A program made the translations under genes and the position numbers. DNA of 64,000 bases from assembly GCA_028564675.1 (NCBI GenBank), contig JAOVVO010000303.1, positions 1 to 64,000 of the forward strand. Reading direction: 5' to 3'. Positions 27,292 to 40,700 of this stretch are shown here, one piece after another. Below the pieces are notes generated by a model, which ran no database searches, was not told the DNA's origin, and saw nothing but the letters and a program-made list of their open reading frames with translations. Source of the stretch: Onchocerca lupi. Taxonomy: Eukaryota; Nematoda; Chromadorea; Rhabditida; Onchocercidae. Positions within the stretch are counted from its first letter, which is position 1. Each line of letters opens with the position of its first letter.

Positions 27292-27333
27292 AAGTAATCA
27301 CATTCCGTTAAATTTGTCAAGAAGTGATTACTT
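27292..27333. repeat. Perfect 10-bp inverted repeat, 22-nt spacer
   Basis: AAGTAATCAC at 27292-27301 and GTGATTACTT at 27324-27333. It lies about 1 kb upstream of the nuclear receptor start. Confidence 0.85.
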
Positions 27334-28094
27334 CAAACATTACTGCCATGTAAAGGTAAATCTCTTCCTTCAAATCTCCTCTTTCTCCCTTCTATACTGA
27401 TAGTATTATCTCGTAAATGACAATTTAGGCATTGCAGCAGTATGATTCTATCGTTTCAAATTAGTTTTGACAGTTTATTGCATAGTTATATATGAGAGCA
27501 TCGGTTTGAGAGATGTCACTTTAAGCGATAAACATGTAATGTCACTCATCTTGTATCGGGTCCCTCAGCAATCGTCTCATTACTTGACGTGATAATGTTC
27601 GTGAAATAAGATCAGATGAGTTACAGTAATAAAGTAGCTGCCAATTACATTTTCTTGATTAATTTATTTTTCGAAAATTCGAACTAATGTAGCCTTCACT
27701 CTTCTTTCACATTCATAATTGAATTTTTTTCAATTTATGATTCACTTCCAAGATTAACGCTATAATTGCAAAGCTTATTCATATTTGTGGTGCCAGTTTT
27801 GCATTTTTCAAAACTTTTTAATTTGGTAGAGAGTTTGTCTGTTCCAAAGACCATCTTGCTCTTAAACATAACCTTCAACTGCTAAGCAAACAATGGCTTA
27901 AACTTGAGCAGTTTCAAGTTATTTTTTATGAGTATAAAGCATATTCGAAGAATGCTATTATTGTTCTATAACAGAATGATTCGAAGACAACGCATTTCTT
28001 TACCTTATGTGATCAAATGATTCAAAACAAATTGCGTCGTTAGAGAAGAGCTTCAGGAATAGGTAACATGATCAATTCAAGCTTACAGGAGATG

Positions 28095-28096
<2 letters not shown>

Positions 28097-28140
<44 letters not shown>

Positions 28141-28172
28141 TGTATGTATGTATATGTATATGTGTATGTGTA
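28097..28172. repeat. (TG)n microsatellite with TATG tail
   Basis: An uninterrupted TG run from 28097 to about 28131, then a degenerate TGTA/TATG tract. It ends about 95 bp before the first coding exon of the nuclear receptor. Alternating purine-pyrimidine DNA of this kind can form left-handed helix; any promoter role is inference. Confidence 0.95.
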
Positions 28173-28257
28173 TTACATATGTGTACATGTGGGAATGTGG
28201 AACCGACAAAAATTACTCAGTTTTGTTTCATTTCTGATTGAAAAAATGATACGTTTC

Positions 28258-28268
28258 TTTTCTGCAGA
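28258..28268 (+). promoter_or_regulatory. Possible spliced-leader acceptor of the nuclear receptor
   Basis: TTTTCTGCAG ends at 28267, one base before the start codon at 28269. No coding exon is visible upstream, so trans-splicing is the simplest reading. Confidence 0.5.
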
Positions 28269-31200
28269 ATGCCGGCGATCAGGGAAGTGATACTCGGAGC
28301 CAGTACAACCAGTGTTGCGCATTCTTCTTATGATATCAAGGACAAGTCTATTGGTATCATTTTACCTTTATTGCTTTGAGGATATTCTGAACCTTCTTAT
28401 GTTAAGCCGCAATTCTGTATCGTTTTCATAAAAACATGCATAATTGCAAACGGTGCTATAGATAACAGTGCAGTATGCGCGGTATGTGGTGATGGCCATG
28501 CGAAGCTACATTATGGTATTTTGGCTTGTTATGGATGCAAAGGATTCTTCCGACGTACGCTTACTGGAAAGTATCGATATGTGTGCAGATTCGGCAATAA
28601 CTGCATCGTTGATAAATGTGAACTATTCTTCTTATTGTATCCTTTCTAACTTTAATTAGTAAATAAATACAATCTTTGAATAACGACGCCTGATAGCAAT
28701 TTGCATCGTTAATGAATGTAAATTATTGAGCTTATGATCAATCTTAAAAAAAATATAGCAATATAGACGAGTACGATAGTCCACTACACTTTCCGTGATT
28801 TTCATTGCTATCAAGCATCGTTTTTCGAAGATTCTATTCACTTCTAAACAAAACTAAAAAAAGATGCGATATGAACATTTCTAACAGTGATAAGAGAAAA
28901 CATGAAGAAATCGAATTTTTTTCTAAATTTTATTCACGAGTTGGAGAAACTTATTAGTTGGAGAAATTGCAGAGTGGTTTGAAAGTAATGAGCTTGAATC
29001 ACCCATGAAAATTCCATATAAAATCCATGAAATTCATCTATTGAAACTTTCAAAATTCAGAAAATCCCATAGAAAATCCATATAAAGAAAAATCCATTTT
29101 TGCATGCCAGTTGTATAGCAGTAGAAAATTTCACTGCTGTGAATGATCGAATAATCTGGGCAGAACTTTATAAGATATGTCACTAGATGTAATAATAGCA
29201 AATCTCTCTTCAACTTCGTTATTAATACATCTCAATTGATACGTTTCTGTTTAAGAGTTTGCAGCAGAAATGTAGTTTTAGGATGTCTTTAAGTGCGACG
29301 TCACACGAAGTTCCAAAATTGTTCACTTAAGCACTGGGAATAATTAATTGTACGAATCTCGACATTTTGACAACAAGAAAACTTGCATAAAGATAATTTG
29401 CATAGTTTGAGCTTGCAAATATTACCACACAAATCTATAGGAAGTTATTTAGATCAGCGAAACAGTTGTCGGTATTGTCGTTTTCAACGGTGCTTGGAAG
29501 TTGGAATGGATCCTAAAGGTACTATTCTTGCCATAAAACAGTTTCTGCATTATGGAGATTTTTCAACGTTAATTTTAGATACAGTTTATGCCGACTTTTT
29601 TGATTTATAGCAAATTAGTATAAATAAGGTTTGATGATGTTAAAAAGTTGAGGATTTATCATTCACTCGAGCCATTTGTGGGAAATATTCTTATGAATTA
29701 GGTCCCTATTTGCATTAAAGTAATATTACAGCAGTGCGACCAGATCGTGATTTAACCGGTAGACAACGAGTTCCACGTTTGCGGAAAAGACAGATTGATG
29801 AGGAACACTTTAATCACATAGTACGCAGTCTTTTCCCTTTTCATTTTCTCAGATTTCGTTCATTAATCAATTACTCATTAATTAACCACTAAATTGATTA
29901 ATTACTTATTTCATTCAAGATGCAATTTCTCATATTCCATCCGTCACAAAAAACACATGATAATTGGTCCTGAAATGATCTGAGATAGGATTATGTAAGC
30001 CATTACATGCTCGCTCTTATGCATTTACCTTGTTCCAATTAATTTTTAAACTATCTGAATTTTCACCGAAATTTTCTTGTTTTTTAAAAAATATTCGGAA
30101 AATGTACTTATTTGCAATGATGGGTTGTTTTAAAAATGTATTTTGCAAATATTTTGTTGGGCTAGCATATCATGTGGATTAAGTTGCTCAAGTTTATTTT
30201 CGGATTCATCAAATAGTGCTCTGATTTTGAAATTTCTCTTTTAGCATAGTGCAGGTAACAATTTTTATCAAATACGATTGCAAGGTGATGATTGGTCACG
30301 AAAATTACCAATGGAATCGCGTGTGTTACTAATGCAATTGATGAATACTGAGTCGAAAATTGTTAAACGGGATGAAGCATCATCTGCAAGGAATAATGCT
30401 AAGAACTCATTCAAGACCGTCTCTCTTCGAGAATTTTTTGAACTGAGACCAGTTTTGGACAGTCGATCACCTGAGGTATCGCACGTTTTTACTCTTTAAC
30501 TATCTGCGGCATTATCCCCAGATCCTAAATGAAACATCCTGAATGAAACAAATATACGTCATAACTTTGCTAGCTAGATTCCTTCCTTACGCTAAATGCC
30601 ACAACACTGTCTTTTCCTATTCAAATTCTGATGTCGCATATATTATTACTAAACTGGATATACATATCCATAAAGATTTTGATGACTGCATTCAACTGAA
30701 ATAAAGCCTACTGCATTCTATACTGCAGATCCGGTACGAATCATATCGGATTGCTCAACTCGATGAACTATCTCAAATCGCTCATCGCAGGGCAATGGCT
30801 GTCGTCGACTGGGTTGACTTATTAGCCGAACTAGCTTATATTACTGATACTGAAGATAAGGTACACAATCGATATTAATTGATTGATTCTTCTAGTTAGA
30901 TGGCTATTACTTTCCAACTGCGGAACTAATCAATTTTCAAAAACTAAACTACACATGAAGCAATTTTATCTAATTCCATCGTGTTATAAAAGTCGCAAAA
31001 CGAAGAATATCCTTTTACCTGCTAACTAACTATGCTTCCGGATTTCAATGAGATTAATATCTAAAATACCAATCACCACTTTTTACAGGTTACTCTCGTA
31101 AAGTCATGCTACTCACCTCTTACTATATTCAATTTCTCAACGAGAACTGCGCAAAATACTGATAATCCTAATTTATTATATTTATGCAATTTTTCACATA

Positions 31201-32926
31201 TGCCCAGGAAGCTTCCACTCGAATTTTCTCAAACAAAGTACTCAACTGAACTGACCATCACAGCATTTAATTTTATCTTATTCTCTCCTTTTTTTATTCG
31301 AAGTATTGTTTTTCTTATTTTGTAGAAGATGGTGTAAAATAACACACCATGAGTTGTTACTTATACAATGTTTTTTTAGTCAGTTGTCTGACGATTTAAT
31401 CGACCGAATTTTAAACGAATTGGTAGCTCCACTGAGGAAGCTGAAATTGGAGGAAGAAGAAGTAGTACTACTCAAAGCAATCATAGTTTTAAATCCGAGT
31501 ATATATAAATATATTTTTTTTTTACATAATTTATTGCATACTGTCGAGGTAATGCCCTCGTATTCCTAAATCAGTTTTCGATAATTTGATGACATATTCC
31601 TAGATGTGAAAGGCTTGTCAGTTGCTGCGCAACAAGTTGTGTCAGATTTTCGAGACCGTATCCAAGAAGTACTGTTCCAAGTTATCAAAGAGCTGAATTC
31701 CACTTACACTGCCACTGCGCGATTTGGCAATCTCCTTTTGTTATTACCTACAATCATGGTATCAGATATTGACGAATGATATTCTCTTTCAATTACAATT
31801 GAATGAAATTTTTACTTTTATTTTTCTAAAATTAAATAAGAGACAGACGTACTTCAGTTTTATCTGCAAACTTTCTTGAGAGTGTTCCTGTTTTGAAAAG
31901 AGCGCAAATGTGAAATAAAAGAGCCTAACTCTGAATACTATTAAAGAATGTTTGTAGACACTGTCTGGAACAATGAGTGAGAATTTGCAATTTGTGCGAG
32001 CTTTAGCTAAGGGTCAGAAAGAGGATAATTTATTCAATGATATGTTTGGTGAGATGTATGCCAAACTAGACGACTCAGTGACCTCGACATCTTTAAAACT
32101 ACCGATACTTGAAAATCCAGCTGAAATATCGTTAAAAGTTAGTTTCATCCAGCTATAATTACTGCAATGAAATAAATCGCATAACTATTTATTGTTATTC
32201 CATGAAACAATTGAATTACTTTGCAAGAAATCATTTGCATAAATCCACTACTTGCAACTTTCAAGAAATAACAGTGATGAAATGATAAAAACTACATTGT
32301 ATATCTATTATAATTTATTCCAGTATGCCAGTTCATCACATCGATCAACAACAATAAATGACAGTACGGTAAATCAAGAGAAATTTAGAGTGGATTCGAG
32401 CACACAAACCTATTCGGATGACAGCCTTAAAGAATCATCATTATCAAGTGTCAGCTTATGCAAATCACTTACTCCTCCTAGCCATGTAAAACATTTCTTC
32501 ATATTGCTTCACTGTCTAGAAATATTTCCCTATTGCAAAAAAATGACTGTGTCGAGTTTAAATAGTTCATTCCATCATCCGCTTTAGTCATTTGAGAAGA
32601 CACGGTGATAACTGGGATGAAACAACCTATAGAAAACTTAATTAGGCGCCGAAGTTGAGAAAGTATCTTTCATGTATAAGAAGGGCGAAAAAAATACAAC
32701 CTCTAAAAGTTGCGATTTGGCCGTAAGCATATTTTCTATCTTTGAAATAATCAGATCGATAGACAAATGAAATCTCTGTGATCAACAAAGATTGCAGATT
32801 AGCTTCAGTCCACTTCATCATCTCCTGAATGATGATGATCTAATGAATTATTCGATTGCTTCGGATTACAATGATATCCATAATGACGACGGTGATTTAT
32901 TCTTCCTAATGGACGACATCAAATGA
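28269..32926 (+). CDS. Nuclear hormone receptor (HNF4-derived nematode type), 563 aa
   Basis: Exons: 28269-28353, 28462-28617, 29453-29518, 29732-29820, 30245-30475, 30729-30860, 31089-31237, 31380-31498, 31604-31758, 31958-32137, 32324-32447, 32646-32722, 32798-32926; the phases join throughout. The DNA-binding domain is residues about 34-102: first zinc finger C34/C37/C51/C54 with P-box CYGCKG, then GFFRRTL, the second finger, and RNSCRYCRFQRCLEVGM. A basic hinge (VRPDRDLTGRQRVPRLRKRQ) follows. The ligand-binding domain covers about 205-430, with the helix-3 region AMAVVDWVDLLAELAYI and a later LKAIIVLNP. The C-terminal ~110 residues are Ser/Asp rich and end in an acidic segment. The start ATG lies two bases behind a TTTCTGCAG acceptor, which suits spliced-leader addition. 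One weak point is exon 11: the obvious donor at 32486 breaks phase, and only a GTGTCA donor at 32448 fits. The longest intron (28618-29452) holds no gene. Function: DNA-bound transcription factor; ligand unknown. Confidence 0.92.
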
Positions 32927-34381
32927 TTCATGCTTACTTCATTTCACATTCAAAGTTCATTTGTATACAGTGCACCTGGTAGTCACCTAACATTCTTTCA
33001 GTGCCTCTAATATTTTGATGACATTTTTATCATTGTCTGAGCTTTCACTTAAATTCGCTTGGCCATATCATGCACTCACCTGGATAGATGGACCTATATT
33101 ATGCGACAAAACATAAACGTTCCACAATTTTAGTTCATATTGCCAGTACTAAGTCAAATTTCAAGTAAATAATGAAAACTATTTTGATATAAAAATACTT
33201 TCACATAAATTTTTCATTTTCTAGTCAAAAGAATAATGTCATTCAGTTACAAATTTAGTGTAAATAAGCAGTGGAATAATAAGCTTGCATCCTTTAAGAG
33301 AATCTTTTCTTTCCTGTTCCTATCTCCAATAACTCCAAACGATGTTAAGAACCTCTTTAACCGGTCCCTCAACATTACTTTAATTTGAGCTTGTTATAAA
33401 ATTATAAATCAGTCTTTTTCCTCAGTTGTTACCAGTTAGGAACAGCAGTGTCCCATAACTGAATTCTGTGCACTTCAATACCTTCCAGTGTAGCTTTGCG
33501 AATTCAGCAGCCTTTCTTGCTTTATATTATCGCCAATATTCTTTATTAATGCTTAATGCAGTTACACTGGAATAAATCTGAGAACCATGAGGATGCACTA
33601 CCGTTAATGTAGGGAATTCCTTCTATATTACATTATGACAACTGTCCCTCAGAAAGCTGCATCATTTCTCAAGCAAAGTGGAGACAAATTAAGAATGAAG
33701 AACCTTCCTTAAGGTCTTGTATTTCGCTAAATACCATTAGCTGAGTTCTACTTCTGTTCAATTCTTCTACCTCTCTATCCAGTTTTTTGGTTTGAAGATT
33801 TTTACGATGTACTGAATAAAACATTTAGATCTTTTTCTTATCTGCTTAATAACAAGGGTAGTCTTCAGAAAAATATTTAGTTGAACGTCCTTCCAAAAAT
33901 CCATCTGCAGCATTTTCAAAATGAAAAGAATAAGTTAGCTTTTATGAAATAAAAAAATGTTTTTTACTACCACAATTCCATATCAAAATAAATCGAAATT
34001 GAAATACAAAAATTATAAATTCTAGAAACAATTTAACAAAACTGAATTGTATTTTTAAAAAGAATTGTTAACAAAGGAGAGTACTTTAGATGCAAAACAA
34101 TCCTTCAGACTGAAATAACAATATAAAATAAGTACCAAGTACGGCTATCAAAATTAAAATAGTATCCATACTAAGATATAAACTGGATTTTATTTGAAAA
34201 TTCAAATCCGCTTATGTATTGTAAAACAATTAAAACTCTGAATATCTCCTAACTGAGATAGGATTTAATCCGACATATTTCATTTGATATCTCAATCAAA
34301 AAATGAACTCTAAAATTTTCATAGGAGAATAAATGATTATCCTTAGAATAAAACGATCAATACTCGTCTTTATTCATAAAT
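32927..34381. other. Intergenic, convergent 3' ends
   Basis: It lies between the ends of the nuclear receptor (+) and proteasome alpha-5 (-). No coding sequence seen. A minus-strand AATAAA (34369-34374) lies 8 nt past the alpha-5 stop, which would give an unusually short 3' untranslated region. Confidence 0.6.
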
Positions 34382-36093
34382 TCATAACTCAGCAACTAAT
34401 GTATCCAGTCGTTCTTTACTCAATCGTTCAAATTTTCCAGTTAATCGACCTGAAAATTTGACTCGAGGAATGGAACATCTAATAATCATTTCGAACAAAG
34501 AAAAGTTAACATTAAAAGAAAAAGAGAAACCTTTGCTATCCTTCACTGGAGTTATTGCAACTATTTCAACATTGGAACTTGTGAGTTTCTCCTCCATTAC
34601 TTGTTTTAAAATAGACAGTGCAATCTTTTCCGCTTCAACTAATGATATTGACTATAATAAAATAATCAAATCAATACGCTTCCAAAACGTCAACTTCTAC
34701 ACATATTCAAGAAACAGCAATCACAGGTCCTGTACCCATAAAACTAATTCTAATGCAACCATAATTAAAAATATATAAGTGGAAGATGTAAATTAAATTG
34801 TAGACCAAACAATGATAGATCGCAACACAATACCTCATGATATTGTTCTTTTAGACTTTGTTCCGCTCCATCTGAAGCAGCTCCAATTGATTTTGCCAAA
34901 CAATCGATGAAGGTACCCGATGGGTCCAAATGAAAACTAAATTATAACAAGAACAATGTGGATATAATGAAGTCTAAAAAAATTTAGTTGTGCAATACGT
35001 TTTATTGCAAATAAAATGCATGAATTGATGATCGCAATTATGCTCATCCAATATAATTTTATGATCGAAAATGAAAACATATTAAGCAAGATAAACAAAA
35101 ACACACAGCCGTGGCCCATCTTGATCAACTCCAGCGAAAAGCATAGCAACACCGAATGGCCTTGACATTGATGCCTGAAAACTATTGTTCGTAAACTAAT
35201 AGTGAACTATGCATTTGTGAAGCGATTTTCCGATCATTTCTGGTTAAGCTAAAAATATCTTGACTGAACTATATGTGAGGCTTTTACAATACAGAAACCT
35301 ACAAAATGAATATGCGTAAAATTTATTTCAAGTTTACGCTAAAATGGCATAACAAATGATGAAAAAAGAGTCAAGAATTAGTAAAATAATACTCACATGC
35401 ATGATAGATATTTATACTTCTATCTGAATAGAAAAAATATCCTGATGAACTATATATGAGGCTTTTGCTCACAAAATCGTTTTAATAAGATTCATAAAAC
35501 AGAAACATGGCTATAGAAACATTGCGAAACAATGATAAAGACAAACCTTCGCATCATCATCTCCAAATTGCAATGCCAGATTAGCAACCGACATTGTTAC
35601 ATCCTCAACTCGTATTTTACGATTATAAGTGAACCAGAAGTTTTGCGCCTCGATTTGTGCTCGCTCTACTAATGTTCTCGAATCGGCAATGAGACCAGCA
35701 AAAGTCACCGCTGAAAAGCATGCTCTCTTGGAGCCATTTGAATTCAAGTTTTATTAAATTTATGCTACAAGGGAACTTACCAACATGTGAGTCAACCTTG
35801 GATATCTTTTCAATGGCATCATTTACCATTAATTTTGACGTAGCACGTTTTTCTGCAGCTAAAATGACTCCTTCGGTTGTTCGGATACCAATACTCGTTG
35901 AACCTAGCTAAAAAAGAGTCCTGAATGCAATGAAAACGAAGTAAGCAAAGTCAGGATATATATCCGGACATTTAAATTTCGAGCCACAATAAATCACCTT
36001 CACAGCTTCAATTGCATATTCGACTTGAAAAAGTCGACCTTCAGGCGAAAAAGTGTTGACACCACGGTCATATTCACTTCTAGTCAAAAACAT
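34382..36093 (-). CDS. pas-5: 20S proteasome subunit alpha type 5, 248 aa
   Basis: Exons on the minus strand: 36093-35998, 35907-35781, 35710-35547, 35174-35107, 34936-34834, 34651-34531, 34449-34382; all junctions are in phase and give 248 residues, the usual length for this family. The N-terminus MFLTRSEYDRGVNTFSPEG with FQVEYAIEAVK is the proteasome alpha signature that gates the outer ring. ASMSRPFGVAMLFAGVDQ, FHLDPSGTF and SILKQVMEEKL are specific to alpha-5 (PSMA5). The N-terminus and the SNVEIVAI region near the C-terminus are complete. Alpha subunits are not catalytic; they form the outer rings of the 20S core and bind the regulators. The gene is divergent from the RCC1 gene, with which it shares about 1.7 kb of upstream DNA. 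Intron 3 (35175-35546) contains an internal sequence duplication. Confidence 0.97.
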
Positions 36094-37787
36094 CCCCTGC
36101 AAAAAATTTCTTTTTTTTTTATTACGCAGATATATCAGCAAACAGTGAACGACAAAATATTTGAACATGAGTAGTATATGCGGCACAAATTATGAGTAAT
36201 GAATATCCCTCCGTGCATATAGAAAAAATACTGGACGATCCTAGTCAACACATACTCTTGCGTCTTTAACATATTAGACGAATTGTTTGTAAGACAAGGA
36301 ACATGATACATCTGAATAGACAACATTCAATCCATAAATAAGAATTACGGGAATATACGAATAGTTAAGATATCTCCTAAAAACTTATAAAAAGAAATTG
36401 ACCTTCTTCTGCATTTACGTTAACAATTATGCAAACAAGTCCTCAGTACTCTAACAAATGCCAGTAAATAAGAACTCGTTGAATTTGGGAAAGAACATTT
36501 TGATTATCAAGCTGTCAATCGTTTTTATTAAAAAACAAAATAGTGGAGGAGAGTTATAAGAAAAAAAAAGGGAAACCGCATCGACAATATTTGGACTGCT
36601 GAACCTAATCTTTACATTAGACCCAGAAAATCTTAATATTCTTTAGAAGCATACCCCAAACTGCATCTATATTCTCCCTCCCATATTGCAGAAACTCTTT
36701 CCGAGCATAATTCAGATAGATAAGCACTTTAATATTAAATCATCATGAAATTCGAAAATCGTTAAATAAAATGGTTGGTTGGAAGAGTTCCTCAAAAATC
36801 CACCATCGGTAAAAATAATGCAGTAGATCAATGTTGGTTCAAAGAAAAATCTAAAAATGTGAATTAGCAAGTTCTTTTCCGTATTTGAAAATTTGGTTTT
36901 TCCAATTATTTAGCTAAGTGAAACTTTGTCAATTACCCAATGTATTCTTTGTGGTTGCAACTACTCATCAACGCCCAGAGATAATTAAACAGTTTATATA
37001 CTGGATCTGATTCATAAAATAAATATAATATTAAGCGATATCAAAAGAAAAATTATTTTAGGATGGTGGATGAGGTTTGGTAATTGTGGTTGGATGGTTT
37101 CTTTGCTCCTTTCAAACAAGGCTTTTTACTGATAAGATAATGATCCAAACTTGACATACTGCGTATAGATACCTAGCAATAAGCTTCGACAAAGCTAAGC
37201 ACAACAAAAACAGCAATAGCGAATTACTTCGAAATATTTACAATCATAAGAAGATAAATTCATAATGCCAGTCAATTTTCACATCGCTCCATCGATAATT
37301 ATGCACTATCTAGCAAAAATCAGTCTTTATCAGCTAGCCACTTTTATTGGCCCGTTATGAAATATTCGGTCCAACAGTCATTTCGTAGTTACAAATTTAA
37401 TGAAAGTTATGGGCTTTTTTTTTCTTCCGAAACAGTTGTTTATTGTTTCGATGATTGTGCTAAATATTCTGCAACTGACTTGTATATTCACTGTCTGATG
37501 GTATCTGATTTGATGTCCAGCAAATGTGGCATTGTACAAAAGTGATCGAATCGATATTAGTTGGTTAGAGCAGATTGCTGCTTAAGAAATGATCTGGAAA
37601 TGAAGAAGAAATGGTCGAAGGATGAATCGATGAAGATGGATATGGGAAGTTTGATATAAGGCAAGCTAAAAGTGACTTTGCTGTTGGGTGGCATGTTTCG
37701 ATCGTTTATGTTCCGACTTCGCGATACTCATTTAGTTATATATACTTGAATGCTCCTCAGTTCAAATTATTACAGGCATTCAATGTT
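36094..37787. promoter_or_regulatory. Divergent promoter region, pas-5 / RCC1 gene
   Basis: About 1.7 kb between two divergent start codons, with no supported coding exon. The + strand side ends in a TATTACAG acceptor (37768-37775) that could receive a spliced leader, 12 nt before the ATG at 37788. No TATA box can be singled out in this AT-rich DNA. Confidence 0.5.
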
Positions 37788-40700
37788 ATGTCCTACAAAT
37801 GGCGAAAAGAAGATTGGGGATGTGAGTTGGGTGAAAATGAACGAATTATTGATTGGTCATTTCTAGCCGAATTGAATTTCACATTAGCGGTTTTATTAAC
37901 TTCTAAAGGTAAAGTAATTTTATTTTAAGTTTTTGATTAGCGACTTAGATTTAATGGGTGGTATCAATTTTAAAAATTCAGTAGATAATTACTATTGTAG
38001 TTTATAAATTCGAATGCGGTCAGTGTTATTAAATTGAAAATTTGTTTTGTGAAACCCAATTAATATTTTTAGATATAAGCTTGTATTTGTTCCATAACTT
38101 GCAGTATTTAGTTTCGGATAATGGCCGTCCTTCTAGACTTACTTCCGTTTTTGAAATGAGGAAAGTAAAATATTCCCGGAAATCTTGAGATTGATTATCT
38201 TCGTGGACTGAAGTGGAATTGTTATCTTTCTTAACAGTTAATATTTCTTTCCTTTGATTAGATATGCTTTTGTTACACACTACTGTTTTGTTTAGGTGGA
38301 GTTCTAATTTATTCTAACGTTGGAAGCAGTGGCGTCAGACTCTGTGTTACTCATTTACAGAAATTCGCTCCAACTGTAAACGAAGCTGCTGCTGTGTGCG
38401 TTCTTCCTGATGCTAGTGGTCTAGCATTTATTCTTTTAAAAGGGAGTGTTTTGCTGGTACCACTGCGGTGTATCCTAGTAAGTTTTTATTTCTTTTATTA
38501 ACATGGATGTTAGTTCGTATAGAAGTGAAAAATTCAGCTAGTCTAGTTTTATATCGATAATGATTTCAAAGTCTGCTAATTTCATGTATCTTTGAGGACG
38601 TGCCGTGGGGTAGATGTGATATTTTGGCTAATGATTCCATTTCAATTATGGAAGTTAATGGTGTGGAGGAGGGATGCTTGTGTACACCAACATCTGCACT
38701 CTGTTACACTGCTCATCATTCAAATCGTCCCTACTTAATATATGCGAATAAGGTACTACCATTATATTTTTTTGAAAGTCATCTCTATGATGGTCAATTT
38801 TATATCCGTTCTTTTTATAGGCTGGACAGCTGTTTATAATTGATTTAACCATGATGGTAGTATCTGTAATGTTAAGAGCACCGGAAAGCATTCACAATAT
38901 TGCTTTGTATTCAAACAAAGGCGATGTTCATTTGCTGGTTTGTTTTTGAATAATCGGGATTTTCGATTAACGAGGTATTAGACCATTCGTTTAAGAAATT
39001 TTCATTGTATTGGCAGTAATTTGTTTGTCAATATTCTTCTACTTTAGGTAAGCGGTTTCACCAGCGAACAGTGGATATTGCCATTGGAAACTGATGGACG
39101 TGGCTTGCGTGAGACGTTAGGTCAGGTTATACCATGGGATTTAAGAGAACAATATCACAAAACATCGCAGATCAGTGTTACCTTCGATAAAATGCTTGCT
39201 GTGCTTAGTACTGAAGATTGTACTGTCAAAGTAAGCTGTGGCTAAATTTTTTAAAAATTATTAATGATATCAAATGCTTAGCTGTCTAACATTGTAAAAT
39301 CCCAGCATAAATAACATGTAGCAGTATTGTTTAAGCAGAAATACGTTTACTTTTATTAAGTTCTACGATGATACCGATATGAAAATAGCGAAAAGTTCCA
39401 TTTCTGTACCTGAAAACACGTGGCAGGTGCATATTCTTCCACATACGATATTTGCTGTTACCGATCAGATTTCTGATGCTGGAGTTTCCGTTTACTCTGG
39501 TGTGAGTTTCCACTTACTCTATCAATATTTCATATCCGATTTGTTCCATAATATTATATTGAGTTCAAGAGACGTTTTGAAATCATAAAACAAGCAATGC
39601 GGTGTATCTTGTCAATTTTTATTCAATTTCTAAATATATCCTTTTATTATGTTATTATTTTATTCTATAATGCCATTTTAGGGTTTGTTTAGTGTTGGAA
39701 ACGTTTTTTACGAAAAAATCCTTGATTTTTCAAATGAGAAAATATTGGGTTTCGTACCGATTCTATGCGAGAATATTCTGCCTTCGTGTCTGCTTGTGAC
39801 GGAACGTGATGTTTTCGTTTTATCTCCGAACAGGTTATTTCTTTGCTATTATCTTTTCTTCCAGCCACTTTGTATAATATTCTCTTTATGGTTTTTCTAA
39901 ATCTTCTGTTTGTAGTTATGAATTTACTGCTGTAATGTTTACAAAATCACCTAATGATGATAAAAAATTTAGGTCGGTACGAGAGATTCTGGTTAACTTT
40001 GTCGCGAAACTCGACTACAGTTATAACATTTGCATGTCAGTCGCTCAGACATTTAGAATAAGTACTACAGATCTAGTTCAAAATGTCCTTGACGATACTT
40101 TTTCCACCATTCAGAATTTTATGGACCAAGAAATCATCCTAAATAAACTGATTCATCTTGCACTTGATTCATCTGTAAGTTTTTGAAACTACAGATCTCC
40201 GTAGTTTTTGATTTTGAATTTGCTGGAAAGTGATATTTGTTTCAGATTATTGACTACTATTTGTGGTTCTTTTTTTTTTTTTTTTAATTTAACACGATTC
40301 GTTACTTGTAATTGGCCTTACGTGGCCTATTTCTGATAATGCTTATATCTCTGTTGGTCCATTGTTCTGAATAGCTAGGATTAATCTGAATTATTTCATG
40401 TGTTTTCTAATCTGCAACAAGGCTTCCTAAAAATGAATACGCGAATTATCAAAATGTAAGTTAGAACACAAAATTTTCAGTGAACAAGTTATTTTCCAGG
40501 GTTCTTACTTGATGCTTTTTCAGATGGATCTTATCACCTTAATACAGTGGTGCACGAAGAATAATTCTGAACATGCCCTTGTGGAAGTAGTGAAGGATAT
40601 GTGTGCGGAAAATCCTAATGAGGAAGGTAGACATCACATGATCAACCTGTGCATGGCTCATTATAAAGCTTATCCTCAAGAGAAAGTTAAGATTGAAACC

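Larger units (their letters stand above)
18011..28094. other. Gene-poor AT-rich region
   Basis: About 10 kb with no coding exon that I can support on either strand. It contains short A/T homopolymers (for example A-runs at about 23959-23974 and 25090-25108), four good hairpins (21668-21749, 23467-23492, 24267-24313, 27292-27333), and unique-looking AT-rich sequence. It should include the distal promoter of the nuclear receptor at 28269. All open frames are short and low in complexity. Confidence 0.5.

Noticed and set aside
14219..28000. Searched for tRNA, SL RNA, 5S rRNA and CRISPR-like arrays
   Set aside because: No B-box with matching acceptor stem, no spliced-leader sequence and no regularly spaced repeat array was seen by eye; a tRNAscan or covariance search would be decisive.
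28097..28290. 64-aa open frame starting in the TG repeat (CVCVCV...)
   Set aside because: Translation of a microsatellite running into the nuclear receptor first exon in the wrong frame.
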